Assembly (NCBI GenBank): GCA_963169175.1
Contig: CAUJFK010000209.1
Span: 1 to 14,246, forward strand
Origin: Acidobacteriota bacterium
Lineage (GTDB): Bacteria; Acidobacteriota; Blastocatellia; Pyrinomonadales; Pyrinomonadaceae
Reading direction: 5' to 3'
DNA: 14,246 nt
Shown: piece after piece, positions 7,645 through 14,246 of the stretch
Numbering within the stretch: position 1 is the stretch's first letter
Layout of the letters: the number at the start of each line of letters is the position of its first letter
Notes under the pieces: model-generated
Seen by the model: the letters and a program-made list of their open reading frames with translations, nothing else
The model's database searches: none
Told to the model about the DNA's origin: nothing
Made by a program: the position numbers and the translations under genes

Positions 7645-8196
7645 ATGAAACACAGATCAGAGGCCGGATTCAGCTATGTGGATGTGATGATCGCGATCGT
7701 CATACTTTCGGTCGGCATCCTCGCCTTGCTTTCGGGCATAGCCGGGGCCGTTGTCCAATCGAAGGGGCAGGAAGTACAACTCCTGGCCAAACAGGTTGCT
7801 AGCTCGACGATGGAGTCGATCATGTCCCTCAAAGAGACTGACCCGAACCGGTTGGGCTGGATCGCGATGGGCAATGTGAACACGAACTGGGATACCGCGA
7901 CGGGCACCTATCGCGGGGTCTTTGTGGTTGGTGAACAAGATGTTCTCGAGAATGCGGGGCCCGATCAGGTCATCGGAACGGCCGATGATACGGGTGCGAC
8001 CGTTCCGGGAATGACGCGCGAGATCGTCATCACGGACCAGTGTGACACCGATCGGCCGTCGCCAAATTGCGCAACACCGGGCACGTGGCCGGTCCGCATC
8101 AGGACGGTGGTCGTGACCGTTCGATATTCGGTCAATGGCGTCCGAAGACAGGAAAGGCTTTCGACGGTGCTTACCGATTACGCCGCCACGGAGTAG
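7645..8196 (+). CDS. pilV: PilV-type minor prepilin
   Basis: 183 residues. A strong GAGGAG lies 5 bases before ATG 7645, 15 bp after the previous stop. A short leader (MKHRSEAG) ends in G8, followed by FSYVDVMIAIVILSVGIL, the hydrophobic alpha1-N helix of type IV pilins. Mature position 5 is Asp (D13), not the near-invariant Glu. After the helix, AKQVASSTMESIMSLKE (48-64) matches the PilV/GspI pattern, in which a long amphipathic helix carries 'A..LA...ME'. The head contains GPDQVIGTADD (105-115), similar to a stretch in the next protein, and two cysteines (C133, C142) suited to a disulphide. It would belong to the tip/priming subcomplex with the neighbouring pilins. Confidence 0.82.
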   Translation: MKHRSEAGFSYVDVMIAIVILSVGILALLSGIAGAVVQSKGQEVQLLAKQVASSTMESIMSLKETDPNRLGWIAMGNVNTNWDTATGTYRGVFVVGEQDVLENAGPDQVIGTADDTGATVPGMTREIVITDQCDTDRPSPNCATPGTWPVRIRTVVVTVRYSVNGVRRQERLSTVLTDYAATE

Positions 8197-8201
8197 AAAC
8201 T

Positions 8202-9272
8202 ATGATCAAGATACCGAATCAAAGCGAGCGTTCTAACAGCGCCGAGGCCGGCCTGACCATCCTTGAGGTCCTTGTTGCGATGACGATCTTCATCGTCGTT
8301 TCAGGCTCGATCTTTGGACTTCTCAGAGTTGCCCAGACCAGCCGCACATCGGTCACGAACAATGTCCAGTTGACCAAAAGTCTGCGGCTTGGCCTGAACC
8401 TGATAGGCCGCGATACATACAACGCGGGGCTTGGCTATCCGCTGGACGAGAACCGGGTCATTCTTCGCGACAACGGCATCCAGACACTGCTTGGTGTTCC
8501 GGTCGATGTCAATGCGACGGTGGATAACGTGCCGCCGGTCTTTGCGGGCAATGACATCACACTCAGCACATTCAATACGACGCCGAACACCCGTACCGAC
8601 CAGGTTACGTTCATGTTCAAGGACGTCAATTTCAATCTGGTCGGAACGGCGCCGCTCCAGGTTTCTTCGACGATAACGATTAGCAGTTTTACGGCCGGCT
8701 CCGGCGCCGATGAGTTGAACCTGCCGGCGGGCGAGGCGGCCAAATGCAATGTCAACGACATATTTCTTATTCAGGGAGATACGTCGTTCACGCTTGGCAT
8801 GGTCACCGCGATCGGCGGCAACAAACTTACTTTTGGCACCGACGTGCTTGGGCTCAATAACCCTGTCGCCGGCGGGGAAATGAGGTCGATAACGCCAAAG
8901 GCGATCGTCCGGGTGAAGATGGTCACGTATTTTGTTACGGCCGACGGCGTCCTGACACGGCGTGAGTTCGGCAATGTTCCGCCGCCCGGCCTCCCGGCTT
9001 CAGGCTACATCGACGAGCCGCTGGTCTATGGCGTTGAAGATTTTCAGATCCACTACGTTATGGACGACGGGTCCCTGGTCAATAATCCGAGCGCGGGGCC
9101 GGACGGCATCGCGGGCAACGCGGACGATGACCTGACAACGCTTGCCAATATACGGCAGGTACGCGTAAAGATCAGTGCAAAAACGACCGAGCTGGATTCA
9201 CGCGGCGTTCCGGTCAGCGCGAGCCAGACGGCGACCTTTGCGACAAGGAATCTTGGATACGAGGCAAATTAA
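8202..9272 (+). CDS. pilW: PilW-type minor prepilin
   Basis: 356 residues from ATG 8202, 5 bp after the pilV stop, with GGAG at 8190-8193 as the ribosome site. The leader ends at G17 and is followed by LTILEVLVAMTIFIVVSGSIFGLL, with Glu at mature position 5 (E22). The size and the C-terminal YGVEDFQIHYVMDDG (about 280-294) followed by GPDGIAGNADDD (299-310) and IRQVRVKI are typical of PilW/GspJ-like proteins, which carry a large beta-rich head. The acidic Gly-Asp stretch may bind calcium. An open frame extends upstream to 8067 but overlaps pilV and lacks a ribosome site; the pilin leader fixes the start at 8202. It probably acts with PilV and PilX in the pilus-tip complex. Confidence 0.85.
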   Translation: MIKIPNQSERSNSAEAGLTILEVLVAMTIFIVVSGSIFGLLRVAQTSRTSVTNNVQLTKSLRLGLNLIGRDTYNAGLGYPLDENRVILRDNGIQTLLGVPVDVNATVDNVPPVFAGNDITLSTFNTTPNTRTDQVTFMFKDVNFNLVGTAPLQVSSTITISSFTAGSGADELNLPAGEAAKCNVNDIFLIQGDTSFTLGMVTAIGGNKLTFGTDVLGLNNPVAGGEMRSITPKAIVRVKMVTYFVTADGVLTRREFGNVPPPGLPASGYIDEPLVYGVEDFQIHYVMDDGSLVNNPSAGPDGIAGNADDDLTTLANIRQVRVKISAKTTELDSRGVPVSASQTATFATRNLGYEAN

Positions 9273-9293
9273 CAGGCAGTGAGGCAAACTGGT

Positions 9294-12290
9294 ATGAAAA
9301 GAACGGAATTATCACGGAAAGCTCGAGGTCAGGAAAGTAAATTTTCCGATCAGCGCGGGTCGGCCATTGTTATCGCTTTGTTCGTGCTTGCCCTCATCAG
9401 CGTTTTCGCTGCTTACGCATTGTCACGATCGGCAAGCGAAGCTGTTTCTATCGGGAACGAAACCGCTGAGGCCCGCACGCTTTACGCGGCCCAGGGAAGT
9501 CTCGAGATGATGACAAGGAACTTCAACAAGATCTTTGAGACAAAGCTGAATCCGACGGTCGCCGACAGGGCGTCGGTCGAGAACGGCGCGGTGCCCGGCC
9601 TACAGCCTGACTTTACGTTTGGCCAAACGCTTGACCAAATAACGAACAGTACGCCAAAGCAGCTTTCCGGCGGCCCGTACAGCGGACTATACGCGATCCA
9701 GGACACCTGGCGCCTGCGAACGACCGCAACTGACAATAATTCAGGAACGCAGATCGTTCTGACGCGGAACGTTCTTAACAATCGTATCCCGATCTTCCAG
9801 TTCGGTATTTTTTACGATGACGACCTTGAACTGTTCCGCCCGCCGCGTTTCAGCTTTGGCGGCCGTGTTCATTCAAACCGGCATTTCTTTATCTCGCCCG
9901 GCAGTGAAGGTGTTTATTTTGATTCGCGCGTGACCGCAACGGGCCATATCATTACGCAGACATGGCGTAACGGATATACCGGCGACAGCTCGAACAATGA
10001 GACATGGATCAAGAATGCGACGGGCACATTTAAGCGGCTTTCGCCGACCATGGGCAGTGTTCTTAACGGTACGCCAAACGTTTTCGCGTCCGGCAAATGG
10101 GCCAACCCCGATATGCCGTCGAGCGCGATCAATCCGCTTTGGGCGACGCAGAGCGCCGTTTTTGACGGCAACCTGCAGGCCCAAACAAAGCAGTTGAAGC
10201 TGCCGTTGAAAGTTGATGATCCGTCGCAGTCACTTATCACGATGGTCAAACGCGGCAAGGAGGTTGCGGGAGGAACAGGCGGCGATCTTTTCGCGAACGC
10301 TGCCGGAGTGCTTGGCCCGGTCACAGCGGCCGATGCCGACAATGGCATCAAACGTTCAGAACGGTTTGCCAATAAAACGGGTATCCGCATCAGCATGGCC
10401 GACAGTAAGGCAAAACTTCCTGGATGTGCCAGCGGTTCTGGTACGGCTGCCATAACCACGCCTTGCGGCATAAGGCTCGATGGAGAAAAGACCGGATTGG
10501 TTGCCGGCCCAACTCCGGTCCCCGCGACAACTCCGGATCAGTCCCGCGGTTACCAGCCACGCGCGATGACCGATGGATATCTCGCTAGTCGTGTTAACGG
10601 CGAACGCCTCTATACCGGCGGAGGCCGTGAGGTGTGGATCAAGGTCGAAACGGTCGCGACTGATGACACGACCGGGCTGATCGTAACGAAAGACATTACC
10701 GAGGATATACTGAGCCTCGGTTTGACTGAACAGCTTACAAAGTACGACATCACGTGGAGGCCCGAGGATGGAGCGAATTACAACGAGTCTTCGCCATCAA
10801 GCAGCCTCACGGCGACTACCGCCCAGTCTGCTTCAACCGGTACGGACAGTCGGGCGATCATAAAGATCCAGCGTTTCGCAATACCTGGTCCGGCCATTCA
10901 GGGCGGCAGCAACGTGCTGAATTCTTATGGTTCCGGCAGCAGTGCTTATAACACGGTCGTTCGGTACAGCGGTGCTGACTCGACAAAGCTTCAGAACGGC
11001 TGCAGCACAGGCTGCACCGGCGTAAACAACGACCCAAACAGCTCTCTTGAGCGAATGGGCCAACTCAAACTCGCTACCATCGGCGGCACTTCGACTTACG
11101 CGGTCGTTCCGTTCCCGATCGAGATGTTCGATTCGCGTGAAGGATTGTATTATGACCTTCGCAGTACGACGTGGTATCCGACGGCGCAATACGGCACGCT
11201 GAACAGCGCATCGCAAAAGTTGTCTGTGAACGGTGCGATGAGCATGATCGACATCGACGTGGCAAATCTTCGCCGGTTCCTTCGCGGTGATTTTAACGGA
11301 CTGTTCCCGACGAATACACCGTTTGCCACAACAAAGGGCAGCGGCCTTAGAGCGTCCTGGGACCCGAGCGCAATGCAGGACATCCCGTCGCGCGAGGGTT
11401 GGGTGCTGTATATGTCCGACCGCCGGGGTGACGAAGATTTTGACGGCCAGTTTGACATGGAAGATATCTACGGCGGATCTCCCGGCAACGATGGCGTTCT
11501 GCAGCTCGGCGAGGATGTAAATTTCGACAACGTGCTTAATGTTCGCGCCGGATTCAACGGCGGGAATGAGGCCGAACGATATCAGGACAGCACGATCTAC
11601 CCGGATGCGGCCGCTGTAAACGATCATAAATATTATCGTCGCGGCGTTCGCCTTATAAACGGAACGGTCATTCCGGGTATCTACGATTCGACGACCCCGG
11701 CAAACACGCGAGGGTTCAGTATTGCGTCAGAGAATGGCGTTTACGTTCAGGGGAACTACAATACCACTGGTGTTGGGACAGTTCCTTCGACCGGCAATAC
11801 TCCATTCAACCAGTATCTTCCGTTTAACACGGCGACCCACATTCCGGCGTCGGTCGTGGCCGATGCTGTTACGATCCTCTCGAACGCATGGCAGGACGGC
11901 AACAGCTTCCGGTACCCTTATGATCAAACGGGACGGCAGGCCGACACGACCCAAATGCGTTTCGCGATGATCTCAGGCGACACGATTGCAAGCAGTGAAG
12001 CTACGCCGAATCAGGGCGGAATGTCACCGAGGCTGAATGGCGGTGTGCATAACTTCAAGCGGTTCCTTGAGCGATGGAACGGCGAACGCCTGGACTATGC
12101 GGGTTCGCTTATCAATCTGTTCAATTCGCAGAATAACAACGGATCGTTCAAATGCTGCAATACGGTTTACAACCCTCCAACCCGTAACTGGGTGTTTGAC
12201 AGCACGTTCCTGGACCCGAGCCGTATTCCGCCGGGAACGCCGTTTTTCCAGTATGTGCAAACGACCGGTTTTGAACGGTCGGTCGAATAG
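9294..12290 (+). CDS. Giant PilX-like pilus assembly protein with large C-terminal extracellular region
   Basis: 998 residues from ATG 9294 (GAGG at 9281-9284); an alternative GTG at 9279 adds 5 residues. The start matches PilX_N: a hydrophilic leader ends QRG (G22), then SAIVIALFVLALISVFAAYAL and a helix with NETAEARTLYAAQGSLEMM (55-73). Position 5 after cleavage is Ile, not Glu, as in GspK-type tip pseudopilins. PilX is normally about 200 residues; here about 900 extra residues follow. Visible features are GGRVHSN (about 189-195); EF-hand-like DEDFDGQFDMED (713-724); dockerin-like DVNFDNVLN (741-749); GNYN (820-823); and YNPPTRNWVFD near the end. Six cysteines are present (C378/C391, C570/C574, C954/C955). 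Such proteins recur near minor pilins in Acidobacteria-, Planctomycetes- and delta-like genomes (from memory, not searched). A role as tip adhesin or PilY1 substitute is inference. Confidence 0.82.
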   Translation: MKRTELSRKARGQESKFSDQRGSAIVIALFVLALISVFAAYALSRSASEAVSIGNETAEARTLYAAQGSLEMMTRNFNKIFETKLNPTVADRASVENGAVPGLQPDFTFGQTLDQITNSTPKQLSGGPYSGLYAIQDTWRLRTTATDNNSGTQIVLTRNVLNNRIPIFQFGIFYDDDLELFRPPRFSFGGRVHSNRHFFISPGSEGVYFDSRVTATGHIITQTWRNGYTGDSSNNETWIKNATGTFKRLSPTMGSVLNGTPNVFASGKWANPDMPSSAINPLWATQSAVFDGNLQAQTKQLKLPLKVDDPSQSLITMVKRGKEVAGGTGGDLFANAAGVLGPVTAADADNGIKRSERFANKTGIRISMADSKAKLPGCASGSGTAAITTPCGIRLDGEKTGLVAGPTPVPATTPDQSRGYQPRAMTDGYLASRVNGERLYTGGGREVWIKVETVATDDTTGLIVTKDITEDILSLGLTEQLTKYDITWRPEDGANYNESSPSSSLTATTAQSASTGTDSRAIIKIQRFAIPGPAIQGGSNVLNSYGSGSSAYNTVVRYSGADSTKLQNGCSTGCTGVNNDPNSSLERMGQLKLATIGGTSTYAVVPFPIEMFDSREGLYYDLRSTTWYPTAQYGTLNSASQKLSVNGAMSMIDIDVANLRRFLRGDFNGLFPTNTPFATTKGSGLRASWDPSAMQDIPSREGWVLYMSDRRGDEDFDGQFDMEDIYGGSPGNDGVLQLGEDVNFDNVLNVRAGFNGGNEAERYQDSTIYPDAAAVNDHKYYRRGVRLINGTVIPGIYDSTTPANTRGFSIASENGVYVQGNYNTTGVGTVPSTGNTPFNQYLPFNTATHIPASVVADAVTILSNAWQDGNSFRYPYDQTGRQADTTQMRFAMISGDTIASSEATPNQGGMSPRLNGGVHNFKRFLERWNGERLDYAGSLINLFNSQNNNGSFKCCNTVYNPPTRNWVFDSTFLDPSRIPPGTPFFQYVQTTGFERSVE

Positions 12291-12380
12291 CACGACAGGT
12301 TCTGAAGCCCTGTTCGAGCAGAGCTGCGAGCCGCTTTTATCACTCTCGTCCATCGTCCATTCTCCTCGGACGATATTTAT

Positions 12381-12421
12381 GCCCGCCGGCTCGCGAGTCC
12401 ATCGAGCCCGGCGGGCCTTTT
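12381..12421 (+). terminator. Rho-independent terminator of the pilin operon
   Basis: GCCCGCCGG-CTCG (12381-12393) pairs with CGAGCCCGGCGGGC (12403-12416), giving a 13-bp GC-rich stem with one bulged base and a 9-base loop. CC and TTTT follow (to 12421). It lies 91 bp past the stop of the giant pilin gene and ahead of the kinase promoter. The T-run is short but the stem is very strong. Confidence 0.75.
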
Positions 12422-12452
12422 CGCGCGCGGTGTGTTTTTTGAACTTTCGAAA

Positions 12453-12458
12453 TATAAT
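12453..12458 (+). promoter_or_regulatory. -10 box (TATAAT) upstream of the kinase gene
   Basis: A perfect TATAAT in an AT-rich patch between the terminator and the kinase gene. No good -35 lies at 16-18 bases (the sequence there is a T/G run), and TTGAAC at 12439-12444 is too close. The promoter may need an activator or use another sigma factor. Transcription would start near 12465, inside the adjacent inverted repeat. Confidence 0.4.
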
Positions 12459-12459
12459 G

Positions 12460-12479
12460 GTCGTTAGTTATGTAACGAC
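12460..12479 (+). promoter_or_regulatory. Inverted repeat at the kinase transcription start (operator-like)
   Basis: GTCGTTA (12460-12466) and TAACGAC (12473-12479) are perfect 7-bp arms around GTTATG. The repeat starts directly after the -10 box and covers the expected +1, which is a typical position for a repressor operator. No regulator gene is visible in the window to assign to it. Confidence 0.45.
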
Positions 12480-12497
12480 AGGCATCTGATCGGTGTA

Positions 12498-12516
12498 AAC
12501 AGGCGGGCAGCCTGTT
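12498..12516 (+). promoter_or_regulatory. Leader hairpin directly upstream of the kinase ribosome site
   Basis: AACAGGC (12498-12504) and GCCTGTT (12510-12516) form a perfect 7-bp stem with a 5-base loop. It ends 2 bases before AGGTG (12519-12523), the only Shine-Dalgarno-like match, which is itself unusually close to the ATG at 12525. The fold could limit ribosome access to the kinase message. Confidence 0.45.
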
Positions 12517-12524
12517 CCAGGTGA

Positions 12525-14075
12525 ATGAAGGAACTTTCGCTCGACAATTGCAGGCTCGACAAGCGGTACGATATCTTCTCGACGCTTGGGCGCGGAAGCT
12601 ATGCCGAAATATTCGCGGCGCGCGATACGCTTGCCTCGCCTCAGTCTCCGCACCGGCAGATCGCGATCAAGGCGCTGAATGTTTTTCTTCAGGATGACCT
12701 TGACGCTGATCTTGAGCGGACGCTTGTTGAGAATTTTCAGAACGAGGCCGTGGCGCTCGACCGCGTTCGCCATCCGAACATAATCAGCCGCCTCGGCCAT
12801 GGCACGGCCCGTGACGCACGGGGGACGCTGTTTCATTATCTGGTGCTCGAATATCTTGAAGGCGGTGACCTTCAGAAGCTTTGCCGGAATGAGCCGCTCG
12901 GGCTGAAAAAAGGATTGAAGTATATCGAGCAGGTTTGCGCCGGGCTTCGGCACGCTCATAACAGCGGTGTCATCCACCGCGACATCAAGCCTCAAAACCT
13001 GCTTTTAACGGCTGATCGTGAAACGGTAAAGATCGCGGATTTTGGCGTGGCCCGCATTCACGCCTCGAACGCCCCGATAACGCGTGTCGGGACAAACATC
13101 TATGCCGCACCTGAGCACAGCCCGCTAAGTGCGGACGGCGATGTGATGGTGGTGGCGGAGTTGACGCCGGCCGCCGACATCTACTCGCTGGCAAAGACGG
13201 TTTACGCATTGCTGACCCACGAATCACCCCGCTTTTATGCGAACCAGCCGATAACCGATCTTCCGTTAGCGATTCGCGGTGAGGAGTGGGCGGGCCAATT
13301 GAAACCTGTGCTCGAGAAAGCCACCCGGCGTGAACCCGGTGAACGATATCAGTCAGTAGATGAGTTTTGGCGTGATCTTGAAAGTGTGCGGCGGTTCTCA
13401 GAAGATTTTGAAACAGCCACGCATATTCGCCCAAAGATCCATGCGGTTCCGCAGCCGCATGTCGCACGGGGCTATTCGCCGATCGCACCACAGCAGCCGA
13501 GGTTCGATACTTCTCGGGAATTAAAGCTGCGGCACCAGTTCGGCCCGGCGGTCGCCGCACCCGCGATAGATGTGGCGAATGCGGCAAAACCGCGGTATCC
13601 CGCTCTCGTGGTTCCGGCGGAGCCATCGGTTTCGGCACCGCCCGCTGAAAACGGAAAGAGTGTTCAACTCAAAATTGAGATCCCGAACGCAGTTGTCCCG
13701 GAAGGTTCGGCCCGCCCCAAAAAACCCAGAAAGGCACTTCGGCGCTTTGCTGCCTTTTTGATCTTTATCGCAATGTTTGCGGGCGGTCTGTTTGTGACTA
13801 CATCGCTTCTGAGAGATGCCGGGCTGCTTCCGAATATTGCGGGCTTACTCAGCCATCAAACCGGCACGGCCAACACCGATATCAACCTTCGCCCCGACCC
13901 GAGCACGAACAATGATCCGATCGGGGTTGTTACCAGGAACTCGCGCCTTAGAATTGTAAAAACGCAGAATAACTGGTATCAAGTTGATGTGCTCGAACAG
14001 GGAAGACAGCGTGACGAGCAACTCCCAACAAACCGCGGCTGGCTAAACGGGCGGTATGTAGATCTCGACCAATGA
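12525..14075 (+). CDS. Membrane Ser/Thr protein kinase (PknB/Hanks type) with extracytoplasmic SH3b domain
   Basis: 516 residues. The kinase domain spans about 15-290: Gly-loop LGRGSYAEIF (21-30), AIK with ATP-binding K49, helix-C E74, HRDIKPQN (151-158; catalytic D153), DFG (172-174), an activation loop with T186 and T190 before AAPE (194-197), and DIYSLAKTVYALL (218-230). All catalytic residues are present, so it should be active. A proline/alanine-rich juxtamembrane linker (about 295-400) ends in a basic patch (PKKPRKALRR), followed by one membrane span (about 408-427). The outer tail, about 448-514, reads as a bacterial SH3 domain: DINLRPDPS, IGVVTRNSRLRIV, NNWYQVDV and GWLNGRYV. SH3b domains often bind peptidoglycan, so this may be a wall-sensing kinase with SH3b in place of PASTA repeats. 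The start is fixed because no other in-frame start precedes the Gly-loop. It is likely the partner of the FHA protein and PP2C of the minus-strand block. Confidence 0.93.
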   Translation: MKELSLDNCRLDKRYDIFSTLGRGSYAEIFAARDTLASPQSPHRQIAIKALNVFLQDDLDADLERTLVENFQNEAVALDRVRHPNIISRLGHGTARDARGTLFHYLVLEYLEGGDLQKLCRNEPLGLKKGLKYIEQVCAGLRHAHNSGVIHRDIKPQNLLLTADRETVKIADFGVARIHASNAPITRVGTNIYAAPEHSPLSADGDVMVVAELTPAADIYSLAKTVYALLTHESPRFYANQPITDLPLAIRGEEWAGQLKPVLEKATRREPGERYQSVDEFWRDLESVRRFSEDFETATHIRPKIHAVPQPHVARGYSPIAPQQPRFDTSRELKLRHQFGPAVAAPAIDVANAAKPRYPALVVPAEPSVSAPPAENGKSVQLKIEIPNAVVPEGSARPKKPRKALRRFAAFLIFIAMFAGGLFVTTSLLRDAGLLPNIAGLLSHQTGTANTDINLRPDPSTNNDPIGVVTRNSRLRIVKTQNNWYQVDVLEQGRQRDEQLPTNRGWLNGRYVDLDQ

Positions 14076-14084
14076 ATAGGGTTC

Positions 14085-14149
14085 ACCACAGAGACGCAGA
14101 GACAAGAGAACGAAGCTGGATTTCCTCTGTGTCTCCGTGTCTCTGTGGT
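14085..14149. repeat. Long imperfect inverted repeat of the 'accacagagac' type
   Basis: The 20-base arm 14085-14104 (ACCACAGAGAC...) pairs with 14130-14149 (...GTCTCTGTGGT) with 18 exact matches; one of the two differences is a G.U wobble. The loop is 25 bases. The arms are built from GAGAC units. It fills most of the 88 bp between the kinase stop and the next gene. From general knowledge, 'accacagagacacagag' sequences recur as dispersed intergenic elements in many bacterial genomes; only one copy is in this window. No T-run follows, so it is not a standard terminator. Confidence 0.75.
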
Positions 14150-14163
14150 AAAAGGATAATAAA

Positions 14164-14246
14164 TTGAGCGTACTAGATAAGGTTAGAAAATGGATCGACG
14201 GCGAATCGGCCGAGGGTGTTCTTGAGGACGCGGCCCGTGATGCGCA
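14164..14246 (+). CDS. Start of an unidentified protein (3' end outside window)
   Basis: TTG at 14164 with AAGGA (14152-14156) 7 bases upstream opens a frame that runs to the window edge. The 27 visible residues begin MSVLDKVRKWIDGESAEG and are hydrophilic and helical, with no signal peptide. The fragment is too short to identify. The opening resembles the first helix of some small FHA-associated or cytosolic signalling proteins, but this is not enough for a call. It may be co-transcribed with the kinase. Confidence 0.55.
   Translation, partial: MSVLDKVRKWIDGESAEGVLEDAARDA

Noticed and set aside
8067..8201. Upstream extension of the PilW frame over the pilV gene
   Set aside because: The pilin leader and the GGAG site place the start at 8202; the extension is only pilV read in another frame.
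10833..11627. Long antisense open frame (264 codons) opposite the giant pilin gene
   Set aside because: No ribosome site, no recognisable domain, low-complexity composition; explained by the third-position GC bias of the sense gene.
12291..12345. Short ACAGG/CCTGT stem just after the giant pilin stop as a first terminator
   Set aside because: Only 5 bp with a 9-base loop and no T-run; the strong hairpin at 12381-12421 is the better terminator.

Overview
The window is a dense, moderately GC-rich bacterial segment with one gene block on the minus strand and a second on the plus strand. No tRNA, rRNA, IS element, integrase or CRISPR is visible. A Gram-negative-type type IV pilus minor-pilin cluster lies beside a cell-wall/phosphosignalling cluster (DUF3662-like FHA protein, class B PBP, RodA/FtsW, PP2C). 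That combination, with the extra-long loops of the wall proteins and the giant PilX-like protein, fits Acidobacteriota (Blastocatellia/Pyrinomonadales-like). This is inference from gene content, not a database match; a Chloroflexi- or Deltaproteobacteria-like host is not excluded.

Layout. 1-300 (+): C-terminal end of a SpoU/TrmH-type RNA methyltransferase. 6676 down to 306 (-): a tight, probably co-transcribed set in the order FHA protein, transpeptidase PBP (4-bp GTGA overlap), RodA/FtsW glycosyltransferase (7-bp gap) and PP2C Ser/Thr phosphatase (71-bp gap). It resembles the mycobacterial fhaA-pstP-rodA-pbpA locus. 6677-6978: a divergent control region with a near-consensus sigma70 promoter for the plus-strand block and hairpins on both sides. 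6979-12290 (+): four prepilin-like genes (FimT/GspH-, PilV-, PilW- and PilX-type); the last is about 998 residues long with EF-hand/dockerin-like calcium motifs. 12381-12421: intrinsic terminator. 12453-12524: a -10 box and two inverted repeats leading into 12525-14075 (+), a membrane Ser/Thr kinase with an extracytoplasmic SH3b domain. 14085-14149: a long imperfect inverted repeat of the 'accacagagac' type. 14164-end (+): start of an unidentified gene.

Working together. The kinase writes phosphothreonine, the FHA protein reads it and the PP2C phosphatase removes it. RodA (glycan polymerisation) and the PBP (cross-linking) are likely outputs, as in the actinobacterial PknB/PstP system. Here the kinase's external sensor would be an SH3b domain rather than PASTA repeats. 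The pilin operon between the two halves would build a pilus-priming tip complex, with the giant PilX-like protein possibly supplying the adhesive, calcium-dependent part normally provided by PilY1, which is absent from the window.
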